Shown piece after piece: positions 36,503 through 45,128 of a stretch of 64,000 nucleotides of DNA (positions within the stretch are counted from its first letter, which is position 1; every line of letters starts with the position of its first letter). Below the pieces are notes generated by a model. The model saw only the letters and a program-made list of their open reading frames with translations. It made no database searches and was not told the origin of the DNA. The stretch covers positions 2,542,001 through 2,606,000 of the forward strand of contig NZ_JAJNEC010000005.1 of assembly GCF_021044425.1 (NCBI RefSeq). The letters are read 5' to 3'. Source of the DNA: Niabella pedocola. Its GTDB lineage: Bacteria > Bacteroidota > Bacteroidia > Chitinophagales > Chitinophagaceae. The position numbers were made by a program, and so were the translations under genes.

Positions 36503-37798
36503 ATGCAAACGGCTTCTAAGAAAGTGATCAACGGATGGGCAATGTACGATTGGGCCAACTCCGTGTACAACCTGGTTATTACCACTACTTTTTTCCCGAT
36601 TTATTTTTTGACGGTTACGGAAAACAGTTCCAAAGATCATAAAGTGCAATTCCTGGGAAGGCAGTTTGTAAACTCAAGCCTGTACGATTATGTGCTGGCT
36701 GCGGCATACCTGTTTGTGGCCATCCTTTATCCGATCCTTACTTCCATTGCCGATACCCGGGGAAACAAGAAAAATTTTATGCGTTTTTTCTGTTATATGG
36801 GTGCACTGGGTTCTGCAATCCTGTTCTTTTTTACAAGCGATACGCTGGGCCTGGGTGTGGCCGCCTTTATGCTGGCAGCAATGGGATATGTGGGCAGCCT
36901 GGTATTTTACAATGCCTATCTGCCGGAGATAGCGGCTCCTGCAGACCAGGACCGGGTGAGTGCACGTGGGTTTTCCTATGGATATATAGGCAGCGTCATT
37001 ATGCAGGTAGTCGGTTTTTTACTGATCGTTTTAATGGAGGACAAAGGACTGGCTACCCGGCTTACTTTTTTGCTGGTGGGTATCTGGTGGTTCGGCTTTG
37101 CGCAGATTACCTTTTCCCGCTTGCCGCAATCCACGCAAACAGGTAAGATCGGCGGCCGGGTATTGCGGGACGGGTTCGTTGAAATAAAAAAAGTATATCA
37201 GCAGGTAAAGCTAATGCCGGTGCTGAAACGGTACCTGCGCGGCTTCTTTTTTTACAGTATGGGCGTGCAAACCGTAATGCTGGCGGCTACCCTGTTTGGC
37301 AGCAAGCTCCTGGGGCTGCCGGATGACCGGCTGATCATATCGGTTGTAATGATACAGCTGGTGGCGGTCGCCGGTGCCTGGTATATGTCCCGGCTTTCGG
37401 CCCGTTATGGAAACATCCGGGTATTAATGGGGGTGGTTATTTTTTGGATATTGATCTGTATTGCAGCCTATCTTACAGCGGTGGTGGCAGAAGGTGGTGA
37501 CAACGGGGAATTCCTGTTTTACGGGCTGGCCATTGCCGTGGGCCTGGTGATGGGCGGTATTCAGTCGCTCAGCAGGTCTACCTACGCCAAGTTAATGCCG
37601 CATACAAAAGATACGGCTTCTTTCTTCAGCTATTACGACTTTACAGAAAAGCTGGCCATTGTAATCGGTATCTTTGCTTTCGGCTTTATTGAAGAGCAAA
37701 CCGGCAGCATGAAGAATTCTATATTGTCATTGATTGTTTTCTTTGCCATTGGTTTTTTCTGGCTGTATTCCGCGCTGGTAAAACAACGGAAGGCATAA
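36503..37798 (+). CDS. MFS transporter of the UMF1 (Atg22-like) family
   Basis: Twelve-helix inner-membrane protein of 431 residues from the ATG at 36503. The family signature INGWAMYDWANSVYNLVI is at residues 9-26, and GGIQSLSRSTYAKLMP lies in the second half. UMF1 proteins resemble the yeast vacuolar amino-acid exporter Atg22; the substrate here is unknown. The frame runs 23 codons further upstream, but that part is read from the heptad repeat and is unlikely to be translated. It is flanked by heptad repeats on both sides. Confidence 0.88.
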   Translation: MQTASKKVINGWAMYDWANSVYNLVITTTFFPIYFLTVTENSSKDHKVQFLGRQFVNSSLYDYVLAAAYLFVAILYPILTSIADTRGNKKNFMRFFCYMGALGSAILFFFTSDTLGLGVAAFMLAAMGYVGSLVFYNAYLPEIAAPADQDRVSARGFSYGYIGSVIMQVVGFLLIVLMEDKGLATRLTFLLVGIWWFGFAQITFSRLPQSTQTGKIGGRVLRDGFVEIKKVYQQVKLMPVLKRYLRGFFFYSMGVQTVMLAATLFGSKLLGLPDDRLIISVVMIQLVAVAGAWYMSRLSARYGNIRVLMGVVIFWILICIAAYLTAVVAEGGDNGEFLFYGLAIAVGLVMGGIQSLSRSTYAKLMPHTKDTASFFSYYDFTEKLAIVIGIFAFGFIEEQTGSMKNSILSLIVFFAIGFFWLYSALVKQRKA

Positions 37799-37811
37799 GA
37801 AACCGGCCGTT

Positions 37812-37883
37812 AGCGATTAGCCATCAAATCTCAAATCTCAATTCTGAAATCTGAAATCTCGATTCTGAAATCTCAAATCTGAC
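37812..37883. repeat. 7-nt-period repeat between UMF1 and MBL genes
   Basis: AATCTCA, AATCTCA, ATTCTGA, AATCTGA, AATCTCG, ATTCTGA, AATCTCA, AATCTGA: eight words in perfect phase, directly abutting the MBL-hydrolase ATG at 37885. The same word family is inside hemC. Confidence 0.9.
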
Positions 37884-37884
37884 C

Positions 37885-38745
37885 ATGAACCTATACACAA
37901 TCAATTGCGGACATTTCAAGTTAGACGGCGGTGCCATGTTTGGGGTAGTACCCAAAAGCATCTGGAACCGGTTAAACCCGGCGGATGAAAATAATATGTG
38001 CAGCTGGGCCACCCGCAGCTTACTGATAGAAACAGAGAACCGGTTGGTATTGGTGGATTGTGGGATGGGCGATAAGCAAAATGAAAAGTTCTTCAGCTAT
38101 TATTACCTCCATGGAGATGATGACCTGGATCGATCGCTGGCGCAATATGGTTTTAACCGGGAGGATATCACTGATGTATTTTTAACGCATCTGCACTTTG
38201 ATCATTGCGGAGGTGCCATAAAAAAAGCCGGCGAACAGTTGGTGCCGGCCTTTAAGAACGCTGTTTACTGGAGTAATGAAGCGCATTGGGAATGGGCGAT
38301 ACATCCCAACCCGAGAGAAAAGGCTTCATTTCTGAAGGAGAACATTCTTCCCATACAGGAAAGTGGGCAGTTGAAATTTATTTCGGATAGGGAAGAGGCC
38401 GGAAAGGGCCTGGCGCTGGCACCGTTCCTGGAGCAGGTGGATATCCGTTTTGCCAATGGGCATACCGAAGCGATGATGTTGCCCCAGGTGCAGTATAAAG
38501 GAAAATCGATTGTATTTATGGCCGATCTGCTGCCTTCTCCGGGACATATTCCCCTGCCTTATGTGATGGCATATGATACCCGCCCGCTGATAACCATGAC
38601 GGAAAAAGAAGCCTTTTTACAGGAAGCACTGGAAAGGGAGTATGTGTTGTTTTTTGAGCACGACCCGCAACAGGAATGTTGTACCTTAAAACAAACAGAG
38701 AGAGGCATCCGGCCGGATCAGTTCTTTAAGTTGAGTGAGCTTTAG
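37885..38745 (+). CDS. MBL-fold metallo-hydrolase
   Basis: A 286-residue zinc hydrolase of the metallo-beta-lactamase fold. The metal motif THLHFDHCGG has His102, His104, Asp106 and His107; a further His in FANGHTEAMM and one near FFEHDP complete the site. The layout resembles the N-acyl homoserine lactonase/quorum-quenching and related hydrolase branch, but the substrate cannot be told from sequence. The start abuts a heptad repeat, leaving no normal spacer for a ribosome site. Probably co-transcribed with the UMF1 gene. Confidence 0.88.
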   Translation: MNLYTINCGHFKLDGGAMFGVVPKSIWNRLNPADENNMCSWATRSLLIETENRLVLVDCGMGDKQNEKFFSYYYLHGDDDLDRSLAQYGFNREDITDVFLTHLHFDHCGGAIKKAGEQLVPAFKNAVYWSNEAHWEWAIHPNPREKASFLKENILPIQESGQLKFISDREEAGKGLALAPFLEQVDIRFANGHTEAMMLPQVQYKGKSIVFMADLLPSPGHIPLPYVMAYDTRPLITMTEKEAFLQEALEREYVLFFEHDPQQECCTLKQTERGIRPDQFFKLSEL

Positions 38746-38766
38746 CGCCTTTTGGGGTGAATTTGC

Positions 38767-38861
38767 AGATTGGAAATGGTCAATAGCTAATGATGAATGG
38801 CCAATGGACCCACGAGTAAAGAGGATCTAACGTGAAACATTGAACCAGAACCTTGAACAAA
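38767..38861. repeat. Two 7-nt-period tracts between convergent genes
   Basis: AATGGTC, AATAGCT, AATGATG, AATGGCC, AATGGAC (38776-38810) and then AACGTGA, AACATTG, AACCAGA, ACCTTGA (from about 38829). The site lies between two stops, so a role in translation starts is not needed here. Confidence 0.75.
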
Positions 38862-38872
38862 ATGCTGATGGC

Positions 38873-39700
38873 TTAATTCTTCTTCACCAGTGCGGTCATC
38901 GGGTTTTTAAGTCCGTCAAAGCTGGTCATTTCAATCTTCACCTTACCTACAATAATGGGGCTTTCCACGCGGATGGGAACCCGGTTGGCATCATCGGTTA
39001 TCCAAACCGTCATTTTTTCCCCTCCCTCAAAAATAGTTCCCTTAATGGTAAGCGGTTTGATCTTTATGGCTTTGAACTTGCCATACTTGGTGGTAATGGT
39101 TTCTTTACCCATATACCGGATATACATACCGAAGATCTCGTTATCTAAAAACACACTGAAGGGTACCTTATCACCGGGTTTCAGGCTGTTATAGTCTACA
39201 TTACGCGCATAAAATACAGAGCTAACCACATCATGCACACAGGCCGGCACTTTAAATACGCCTTCATTGCTGATAGCGGTATTGGCCGACTTGTTAAAGC
39301 TTACATTCTGGTATTTTTTATAACCACCCTCATTGATGTTGCGGATGAACCGCAGCGGCTGAAAGGTTTCCACGTCCACGTACGTTTCATAGGTATCGTA
39401 GGCCTTATAGGCCCACTCGTAAGATGAAAGCGTGCGGCCGGTGCCTGTGATATGGTATACGGTGCGGCCGTTCATTTTTTCCAGGGTTGTAAAAAAGGAT
39501 CCCGTGCCTGCCGGTACAAAGGCGCCGGCCACGCTATAGCCAACCGTAAACCCTACTTTTTCACCAGCCTGGAAGGCCGTATTGGGAATGGAACAGGCAG
39601 GTGCAGCAACTGCTTCAGGTGTGGCAGGGGCAGCCGCCTTTTTGTTACCATCCGCAACGAACATAAAGAACGGAACCAGAAATAAACTAAGCGTTTTCAT
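38873..39700 (-). CDS. DUF3108 domain-containing secreted protein
   Basis: A 275-residue exported protein from the ATG at 39700, with a short hydrophobic signal. The mature part is the DUF3108 beta-rich domain: GEKVGFTVGYSVAGAFVPAGTGSF, YETYVDVETFQPLRF, and a conserved ending KVKIEMTSF. Members are periplasmic or outer-membrane-linked and of unknown function. Its start overlaps the stop of the upstream flippase-like gene by 14 nt, which indicates one transcript. The longer frame would extend the N-terminus into that gene and is rejected. Confidence 0.85.
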   Translation of the reverse strand: MKTLSLFLVPFFMFVADGNKKAAAPATPEAVAAPACSIPNTAFQAGEKVGFTVGYSVAGAFVPAGTGSFFTTLEKMNGRTVYHITGTGRTLSSYEWAYKAYDTYETYVDVETFQPLRFIRNINEGGYKKYQNVSFNKSANTAISNEGVFKVPACVHDVVSSVFYARNVDYNSLKPGDKVPFSVFLDNEIFGMYIRYMGKETITTKYGKFKAIKIKPLTIKGTIFEGGEKMTVWITDDANRVPIRVESPIIVGKVKIEMTSFDGLKNPMTALVKKN

Positions 39701-40688
39701 TTTTGCTTTTAAATATGCTTTTAATACCCAGTACCAGCACACTTCCGATCAGTGCCGGTATAACCAGGTTAATTAACCAAATGCTTGCCGAAGTTAAGCT
39801 AATACCCAATTGATTAGCGTTAAATAATCCTAATATTGTCAGGCTCAAACTCCCCCGTACGCTCAGATCTGTAAAAAGCGCAATCGTTGGAATAATGGCC
39901 AGGATCAAAAATAATACACTTACTCCCGTCCAGGCCTGCCAAAAAGAAACCGTTACTTCAAACAACTGAAATAGTAAAAAATATTGCAATATAAAGATAA
40001 AAAACCGTGTTACAGATAAAGACAATAATCGGAGCAGTACCGTTGCATTAAAATGCTTCAGGGCTTCTATCGACCAGGAAAATTTTTTGCCGGAAGGAAT
40101 ACGGCTGATCCATTTTGCCATCCAGGAAATGCGGAAATAAAAAAGCAGCAGCAGCAGGGCACAGAATGCCACAATATAAAACAGGGCATCAAACCATAAA
40201 ACCGAAATGATGCGCGCCGTAACGATCGGTTCTTTTAAGAAATAAAGGGATAAAAGGCCCATCCACACGGTAACCAGCAACTGACTGATATTGCTGACCA
40301 CGGTAAGCGTTGCCGCCTTAATACGTTTGCCTTCATCGATATACAAAACCCGTCCCACATAATCGCCGATGCTGTTGGGGGTGGAAACAGAAAAGGAAAC
40401 ACCTGATAAAGTAGCTTTTAACGCACGGATAAAGGATAACTGCTGTACGCTTTTAACCGCCAGGCGCCATTTACAGGCCTCCACCATCCAGTTAACCGCC
40501 ATTAAAACGATCACAGCCAACAGGTACATGATCTTTGAGCTGTTCAGCGAGGCTTTGATCTGCGTCCAGGACTCGGTTAAGCCTTCCTGCCGGCTTACCT
40601 GGTTATAAATAGACCAGCATAACCAGATAAACAGCAGCGGACCTAAAAAATAATTGAAGAATATTTTGATATTTTTGTTGATCTTCAT
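39687..40688 (-). CDS. Lysylphosphatidylglycerol synthase-type membrane protein (UPF0104)
   Basis: Integral membrane protein of 333 residues with about eight hydrophobic segments, of the UPF0104 / AglD-like flippase-domain family. Blocks such as SGVSFSVSTPNSIGDYVGRV are typical. Members without the C-terminal transferase domain, like this one, are thought to move lipids or act in envelope polymer synthesis. The ATG at 40688 lies only 26 nt from the divergent ruvC start. The DUF3108 gene overlaps its end. Confidence 0.82.
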   Translation of the reverse strand: MKINKNIKIFFNYFLGPLLFIWLCWSIYNQVSRQEGLTESWTQIKASLNSSKIMYLLAVIVLMAVNWMVEACKWRLAVKSVQQLSFIRALKATLSGVSFSVSTPNSIGDYVGRVLYIDEGKRIKAATLTVVSNISQLLVTVWMGLLSLYFLKEPIVTARIISVLWFDALFYIVAFCALLLLLFYFRISWMAKWISRIPSGKKFSWSIEALKHFNATVLLRLLSLSVTRFFIFILQYFLLFQLFEVTVSFWQAWTGVSVLFLILAIIPTIALFTDLSVRGSLSLTILGLFNANQLGISLTSASIWLINLVIPALIGSVLVLGIKSIFKSKNENA

Positions 40689-40714
40689 GAATCCTTGTAA
40701 AAATAGCATCCCCT

Positions 40715-41275
40715 TTGCAAACAGCCACCAAAATAATCCTCGGTATTGATCCCGGTACAGTCATTATGGGTTACAGCATTATTGAATGTACCCGTCAACG
40801 CATACAGATGCGCGAAATGCATGCCATAAAATTTTCTGCCCGGCTGGATGGTTATGAGCGGCTGAGCCGGATCCATGAGAAAGTGACCGAACTGATCCGG
40901 ATATACCAGCCACATGAGTTTGCGATTGAGGCTCCTTTTTTTGGCAAGAACGTGCAAAGTATGCTCAAACTGGGACGGGCGCAGGGGGTGGCCATTGCCG
41001 CGGCCATGCATTTTAATATTCCCGTTACGGAATATTCGCCCCGGAAAATAAAGCAGGCCGTAACCGGTAATGGGAACGCAGCCAAGGAGCAGGTATGGAA
41101 AATGCTGCAGCAGATCCTTTCTTTAAAAGAAGCCCCGGAATATTTTGATGCCACGGATGCGCTGGCCGTGGCCCTCTGCCATCACTACCAGATCAGCAGC
41201 CCGGTAAAAATCTCTGCCGGCTTTAAAGGCTGGGAAGACTTTATAAAGAAGAACCCGGATAAGATAAAGAAGTAG
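40715..41275 (+). CDS. ruvC: Holliday-junction endonuclease RuvC
   Basis: Resolves Holliday junctions made during recombination, with RuvAB. The 186-residue protein has the acidic catalytic residues Asp12 (ILGIDPGT), Glu72 (AIEAPFFGKN), and Asp145/Asp148 (DATDALAVALCHH). Its start must be TTG at 40715, as no ATG or GTG precedes the GIDPG block in frame. ruvA and ruvB are not nearby. A palindrome GTAGCCGGCTAC (41285-41296) lies just after the stop but lacks a T run. Confidence 0.93.
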   Translation: MQTATKIILGIDPGTVIMGYSIIECTRQRIQMREMHAIKFSARLDGYERLSRIHEKVTELIRIYQPHEFAIEAPFFGKNVQSMLKLGRAQGVAIAAAMHFNIPVTEYSPRKIKQAVTGNGNAAKEQVWKMLQQILSLKEAPEYFDATDALAVALCHHYQISSPVKISAGFKGWEDFIKKNPDKIKK

Positions 41276-41551
41276 CCGGATTATGTAGCCGGCTACCGTG
41301 CAGGTGGCAGCTTCCTTGCTACGCTCAGTTTGGCTGCAGTGCATACATCCTGCCCGTTAATCATAACACTTCATTCCCCAAAAAACTGATCGTCTTCCAG
41401 GTGTCCTTCTTCTGAAAACGGCAAGCAGCAATGCGCTGTTTGAGCCGGTATCGTTCAAATTTTTTTAGTATAAAGAATCAATAAAAACTCCTGACATACA
41501 GCTGTCACCCGCTGTGTTTTACTTTGTATCAAAGGCGGGAAAGCCCTTTAT

Positions 41552-41779
41552 ATGATGATGAAAACGTCCATAGAAATTTTTAAAACCAATGTACTCAACC
41601 GGCCCGTAGCGGCAAAACTGGTGAAATGCCTGGAGGGGCTTTTGGCGCAGGCAAAAGTGAATTTTGACCTGGAGGATTGTGATCACATACTGCGTGTAGA
41701 AGCCCCGCAAGCAATAGATGTAGCACTGGTCCGGAACTGTGTCTTATACCATGGATATGAAGCAGAACGGCTGCCGTAG
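41552..41779 (+). CDS. Small conserved-looking protein of unknown function
   Basis: This 75-residue open frame starts with three ATG codons and ends before a DinB gene. The predicted order beta-alpha-beta-beta-alpha (SIEIFKTNV, AAKLVKCLEGLLA, KVNFDLEDCDHILRVEA, AIDVALVRNCVLYHG) resembles a ferredoxin-like fold of the heavy-metal-associated kind, without the CxxC motif. It may be an HMA-like protein that lost metal ligands, or a distinct family. Coding potential is supported by amino-acid composition and spacing only. Confidence 0.6.
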   Translation: MMMKTSIEIFKTNVLNRPVAAKLVKCLEGLLAQAKVNFDLEDCDHILRVEAPQAIDVALVRNCVLYHGYEAERLP

Positions 41780-41832
41780 ATGATAAGCAAACAATCTGAA
41801 GATTATTTTTTAACTCCAATAAACATCAAATC

Positions 41833-42330
41833 ATGACAAGATTAGAAATTTTAAAAAAGGATTTTGAAAATGAAGTACTAACTACAAGGAAATTCCTGAA
41901 CATTATCCCTGAAGATAAATGGGACTGGAAGCCACACCCCAAAAGTATGAGCCTCATGCAACTGACCATTCATATTGCCGAGTTGCCCGGCTGGCCGGCA
42001 ATGGTGTTTGATACATCAGAACTGGATTTTGCTGCATTTCCTTACCAACCAACCGTAGTAAAAGACCGGAAGGAGTTGCTGGATATTTTTGAAAGAGAAG
42101 TGGAAAAAGCGGGTAAGTACCTGAACGATCCTGAAAATGAAAAGAAACTGGATGATAACTGGACGCTCCGCGAAGGCGATGCCATTTATGGTGTAAACCC
42201 TAAACTGGATGTAGTACGGATGAGCATCAACCAAACCATTCATCACCGTGCACAGTTAGGGGTGTTTCTGCGCCTGCTGGATATTCCCATTCCGGGCAGC
42301 TATGGCCCCAGTGCCGATGAATCGTTTTAA
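41833..42330 (+). CDS. DinB family protein
   Basis: A 165-residue four-helix protein of the DinB/YfiT-like superfamily. The metal-binding histidines are visible: His in LTIHIAELPGW and the pair in MSINQTIHHRAQLGVFLRLL. Members are thiol-dependent transferases (bacillithiol or mycothiol users) in other phyla, but the cofactor and substrate here are unknown. Stands alone, 53 nt after the small protein, with a strong terminator behind it. Confidence 0.88.
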   Translation: MTRLEILKKDFENEVLTTRKFLNIIPEDKWDWKPHPKSMSLMQLTIHIAELPGWPAMVFDTSELDFAAFPYQPTVVKDRKELLDIFEREVEKAGKYLNDPENEKKLDDNWTLREGDAIYGVNPKLDVVRMSINQTIHHRAQLGVFLRLLDIPIPGSYGPSADESF

Positions 42331-42338
42331 GTTGGGCA

Positions 42339-42378
42339 GACCCGTTAGGTTTTAAAAACATAACGGGTCTTTTTTTTT
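42339..42378 (+). terminator. Intrinsic terminator after the DinB gene
   Basis: GACCCGTTA (42339-42347), 13-nt loop, TAACGGGTC (42361-42369), then nine T. A perfect 9-bp stem with a U tract. Confidence 0.92.
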
Positions 42379-42537
42379 ACAGGAATTTTCCTAATATTGT
42401 GTATGCTTCCACTTTGGCAAAAAGTAATAAAAAGTCCTACTTAGCGCTCCGCATTCCTGCGGGGAGCATTGCCTGTTTTGGGGTGCTTCCATGTATTGCA
42501 TCTTTCATTTTTTATTGATCATTCCCAAAAACAGTGT

Positions 42538-43914
42538 ATGGCAACCACCATTATTGAACCCTTCCGTATTAAGTCGGTGGAACCGCTGCGGTTCACCACA
42601 AAGGCACAACGTGCCGGTATTTTAGCGCAAGCCTTTTATAATCCTTTTTTGATCCATGCAGATGATGTACTGATCGATCTGCTTACCGACAGCGGCACTT
42701 CGGCCATGAGCAGCCGGCAATGGGCGGCCATGATGGAAGGGGACGAATCCTATGCCGGCAGCAGCAGTTTTTATCGCTTTGAAGCGGCGGTTAAAAAGAT
42801 CACCGGGATGAAAAACATCATTCCCACCCACCAGGGAAGGGCATCGGAGAAGATCCTGTTTACCATTACCGGGGGCGGGGGCAAGTACTTCTTAAGTAAT
42901 ACCCTTTTTGATACCACCCGGGCAAATATTGAGTTTTCGGGCGCAGAGGGGATCGACCTGCTGACAGAGGAGGGGCGGCAGCCGGCCGCGGTGGCGCCCT
43001 TTAAAGGCAATATCGACCTGGTGGCACTGGAAGCCACGATCCGGGAAAAGGGCGCCGCACAGATCGCGATGTGCATCATTACTACAACCAACAATTCCGG
43101 TGGCGGGCAGCCGGTGAGTATGGACAATATCCGAAGGGCAAGCGGTATCTGCAAAAAATACGGGATTGCTTTTTTTATTGATGCCTGCCGGTTTGCAGAG
43201 AACTGCTATTTTATAAAACAACGGGAGGAGGGGTATGCTTCCAAAACAATGCTGGACATTGCCAACGAACTTTTTTCTTACGCGGATGGGTGTACCATGA
43301 GCGCCAAAAAAGATGCGTTTGCCAATATCGGGGGCTTCCTGGCGCTGAACGACGATGCCTTAACCCAGGAATGCCGGAACCTGCTGGTGATTACCGAGGG
43401 CTTTCCTACGTACGGAGGGCTTGCGGGGCGCGACCTGGAGGCCATTGCGGTGGGGCTGGAAGAGATTGTGGATGAACACTACCTCAAATACCGCATCCGC
43501 AGTATGGAGTACATCGGGGAACAACTGGAAGCCGAGGGCATTCCTTTTGTAAAACCGGTGGGGGGGCATGCCGTATACCTGGATGCAAAGGCTTTTCTGC
43601 CACAGGTACCGTTACATCAGTATCCGGGCCTGGCACTAAGTAACGCGTTATATTTAGAAGGCGGCATCCGCAGTGTGGAGATCGGTTCCCTGATGTTTGG
43701 AAAATATGCAGCAGACGGCAAGCTGGTTCCTGCGCAGATGGAGCTGGTACGCCTGGCGGTGCCCCGCCGTGTGTACACACAAAGTCATATTGACTATGTA
43801 GCCGAAATTATCATTGATGTATTTAAAAAAAGGCAGCAACTGAAGGGGTATGAGATCGTTTATGAGGCGCCGTTGTTACGGCATTTTACGGCAAAAATGA
43901 AACCTGTTGGTTAA
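42538..43914 (+). CDS. tnaA: Tryptophanase
   Basis: PLP enzyme that cleaves tryptophan to indole, pyruvate and ammonia. From the ATG at 42538 it has 458 residues. The PLP lysine is Lys258 in SAKKDAFANIGGF. The closely related tyrosine phenol-lyase is distinguished by two sites: here EIGS follows GIRSV, and a His (His449, in LLRHFTAKMK) stands near the C-terminus where tyrosine phenol-lyase has Phe. Both favour tryptophanase. No tnaC-like leader peptide or tnaB permease was seen. The 159-nt upstream gap holds no clear promoter. Confidence 0.9.
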   Translation: MATTIIEPFRIKSVEPLRFTTKAQRAGILAQAFYNPFLIHADDVLIDLLTDSGTSAMSSRQWAAMMEGDESYAGSSSFYRFEAAVKKITGMKNIIPTHQGRASEKILFTITGGGGKYFLSNTLFDTTRANIEFSGAEGIDLLTEEGRQPAAVAPFKGNIDLVALEATIREKGAAQIAMCIITTTNNSGGGQPVSMDNIRRASGICKKYGIAFFIDACRFAENCYFIKQREEGYASKTMLDIANELFSYADGCTMSAKKDAFANIGGFLALNDDALTQECRNLLVITEGFPTYGGLAGRDLEAIAVGLEEIVDEHYLKYRIRSMEYIGEQLEAEGIPFVKPVGGHAVYLDAKAFLPQVPLHQYPGLALSNALYLEGGIRSVEIGSLMFGKYAADGKLVPAQMELVRLAVPRRVYTQSHIDYVAEIIIDVFKKRQQLKGYEIVYEAPLLRHFTAKMKPVG

Positions 43915-43977
43915 CCCTAAAAGATCATGTTCCGGGTGTACTGTAGGGAACCCGGAACAATCGACTATTGTTGCCTG

Positions 43978-44367
43978 TTATAAATTAGATACGATCAGTT
44001 CCTGTACGGCCTTCATTTCTTCGGGAGCTAATGTTAGCTTGGGTTGTAAAAAATTAACATCGCTGGCATCATTGAGCGGAATCAGGTGCACATGCGCATG
44101 CGGGACTTCAATGCCTATCACGCTCAGTCCACAGCGGTTGCAATCGAAACTTTTTTCAATGGCTTTTGCAACCGGTTTTGCAAATACCAACAATTCCGAA
44201 AGATAGTCATCGGGTACATCAAACAATTTGTCTACTTCAATCTTAGGCACTACCAGGGTATGGCCTCTGCGCAGGGGCATAATGTCGAGGAACGCAATGA
44301 ATTTATCGCTTTCTGCAATTTTGTAGGATGGAATTTCACCAGCGATGATTTTTGAAAAAATGGTCAT
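43978..44367 (-). CDS. HIT family nucleotide-binding protein
   Basis: A 129-residue Hint-type protein. The histidine triad is His90-A-His92-V-His94 (HAHVHLIPL), with the upstream core FLDIMPLRRGHTLVVPK. These proteins hydrolyse purine nucleotide phosphoramidates and related adducts in the cytoplasm. It precedes no obvious partner but greA lies 195 nt upstream in the same direction, a common neighbour in Bacteroidota. Confidence 0.93.
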   Translation of the reverse strand: MTIFSKIIAGEIPSYKIAESDKFIAFLDIMPLRRGHTLVVPKIEVDKLFDVPDDYLSELLVFAKPVAKAIEKSFDCNRCGLSVIGIEVPHAHVHLIPLNDASDVNFLQPKLTLAPEEMKAVQELIVSNL

Positions 44368-44562
44368 GCCAAGATGATTTATGATGAATTGTTTGAAGTT
44401 CCTTTAGTTTGAGGCCGAGCGCACCGGCTCGAACCCGTTGTTCAAAGCTACAAAAAAAACCACCCCGGTTGAACCGGAGCGGCTTAAAAGCGGATAGTAG
44501 TACTGCTGTACAAGTGAGTGACACAAGAAAAGCCCGGACATGCACCGCAGCAGGCTAAAAAA

Positions 44563-45033
44563 CTATATCGAAATTTCTTCAATTTTAAACTGGATCACAC
44601 CGGCCGGGGCCAATACATCGGCTACATCACCGGGCTCTTTGCCCAGGATACCTTTTCCGATGGGTGAGGTGATGGATATTTTTCCGGCTTTTAAATCAGC
44701 TTCCTGCTCGCTTACGAGTTGGTAAATGACTTGCTTTTTTGTTTTGAGATTGGTGAGTTTTACTTTGGTGAGAATGGATACTTTACTTGTATCAATCGTA
44801 GATTCATCTAACACCCGGGCACTGGCCAATGCTCCCTCTAATGCTGCAATCTTGGCTTCCAGGATGCCCTGGGCCTCCTTGGCGGCATCATACTCTGCAT
44901 TTTCTTTCAGGTCTCCTTTTTCACGTGCTTCGGCAATGGCCTTGCTGGCTGCCGGCCGCTCCACACCCTTCATGTGCTGCAGCTCTTCCTTCATTTGCTC
45001 TAATGTTTCCTTTGTTACATATTGTATCGTCAT
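44563..45033 (-). CDS. greA: Transcription elongation factor GreA
   Basis: Rescues back-tracked RNA polymerase by stimulating transcript cleavage. From the ATG at 45033 it has 156 residues, the normal size. The N-terminal coiled coil carries the loop with acidic residues (ENAEYDAAKEAQG), and the C-terminal domain ends ISITSPIGKGILGKEPGDVADV. Twelve extra codons upstream in frame lack family similarity and are not included. Confidence 0.94.
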   Translation of the reverse strand: MTIQYVTKETLEQMKEELQHMKGVERPAASKAIAEAREKGDLKENAEYDAAKEAQGILEAKIAALEGALASARVLDESTIDTSKVSILTKVKLTNLKTKKQVIYQLVSEQEADLKAGKISITSPIGKGILGKEPGDVADVLAPAGVIQFKIEEISI

Positions 45034-45128
45034 ATGCGTTACTTTAGAATAAACAGAAAAAAATAACAACGCCTCAGACGTTACTGAAGCGTTGCATTAC
45101 CTATATAAACAAATATAATTAAAAAGGA

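Noticed and set aside
36370..37883. Possible CRISPR array from regularly spaced words
   Set aside because: The period is 7 nt with no spacer-sized unique segments; it is a tandem heptad repeat, not a repeat-spacer array.
41285..41296. Palindrome GTAGCCGGCTAC after ruvC as a terminator
   Set aside because: No T run follows and the dyad has no loop, so it is not a credible intrinsic terminator.
42538..43914. Tyrosine phenol-lyase as an alternative to tryptophanase
   Set aside because: The C-terminal His449 and the EIGS block fit tryptophanase better, though an assay would settle it.
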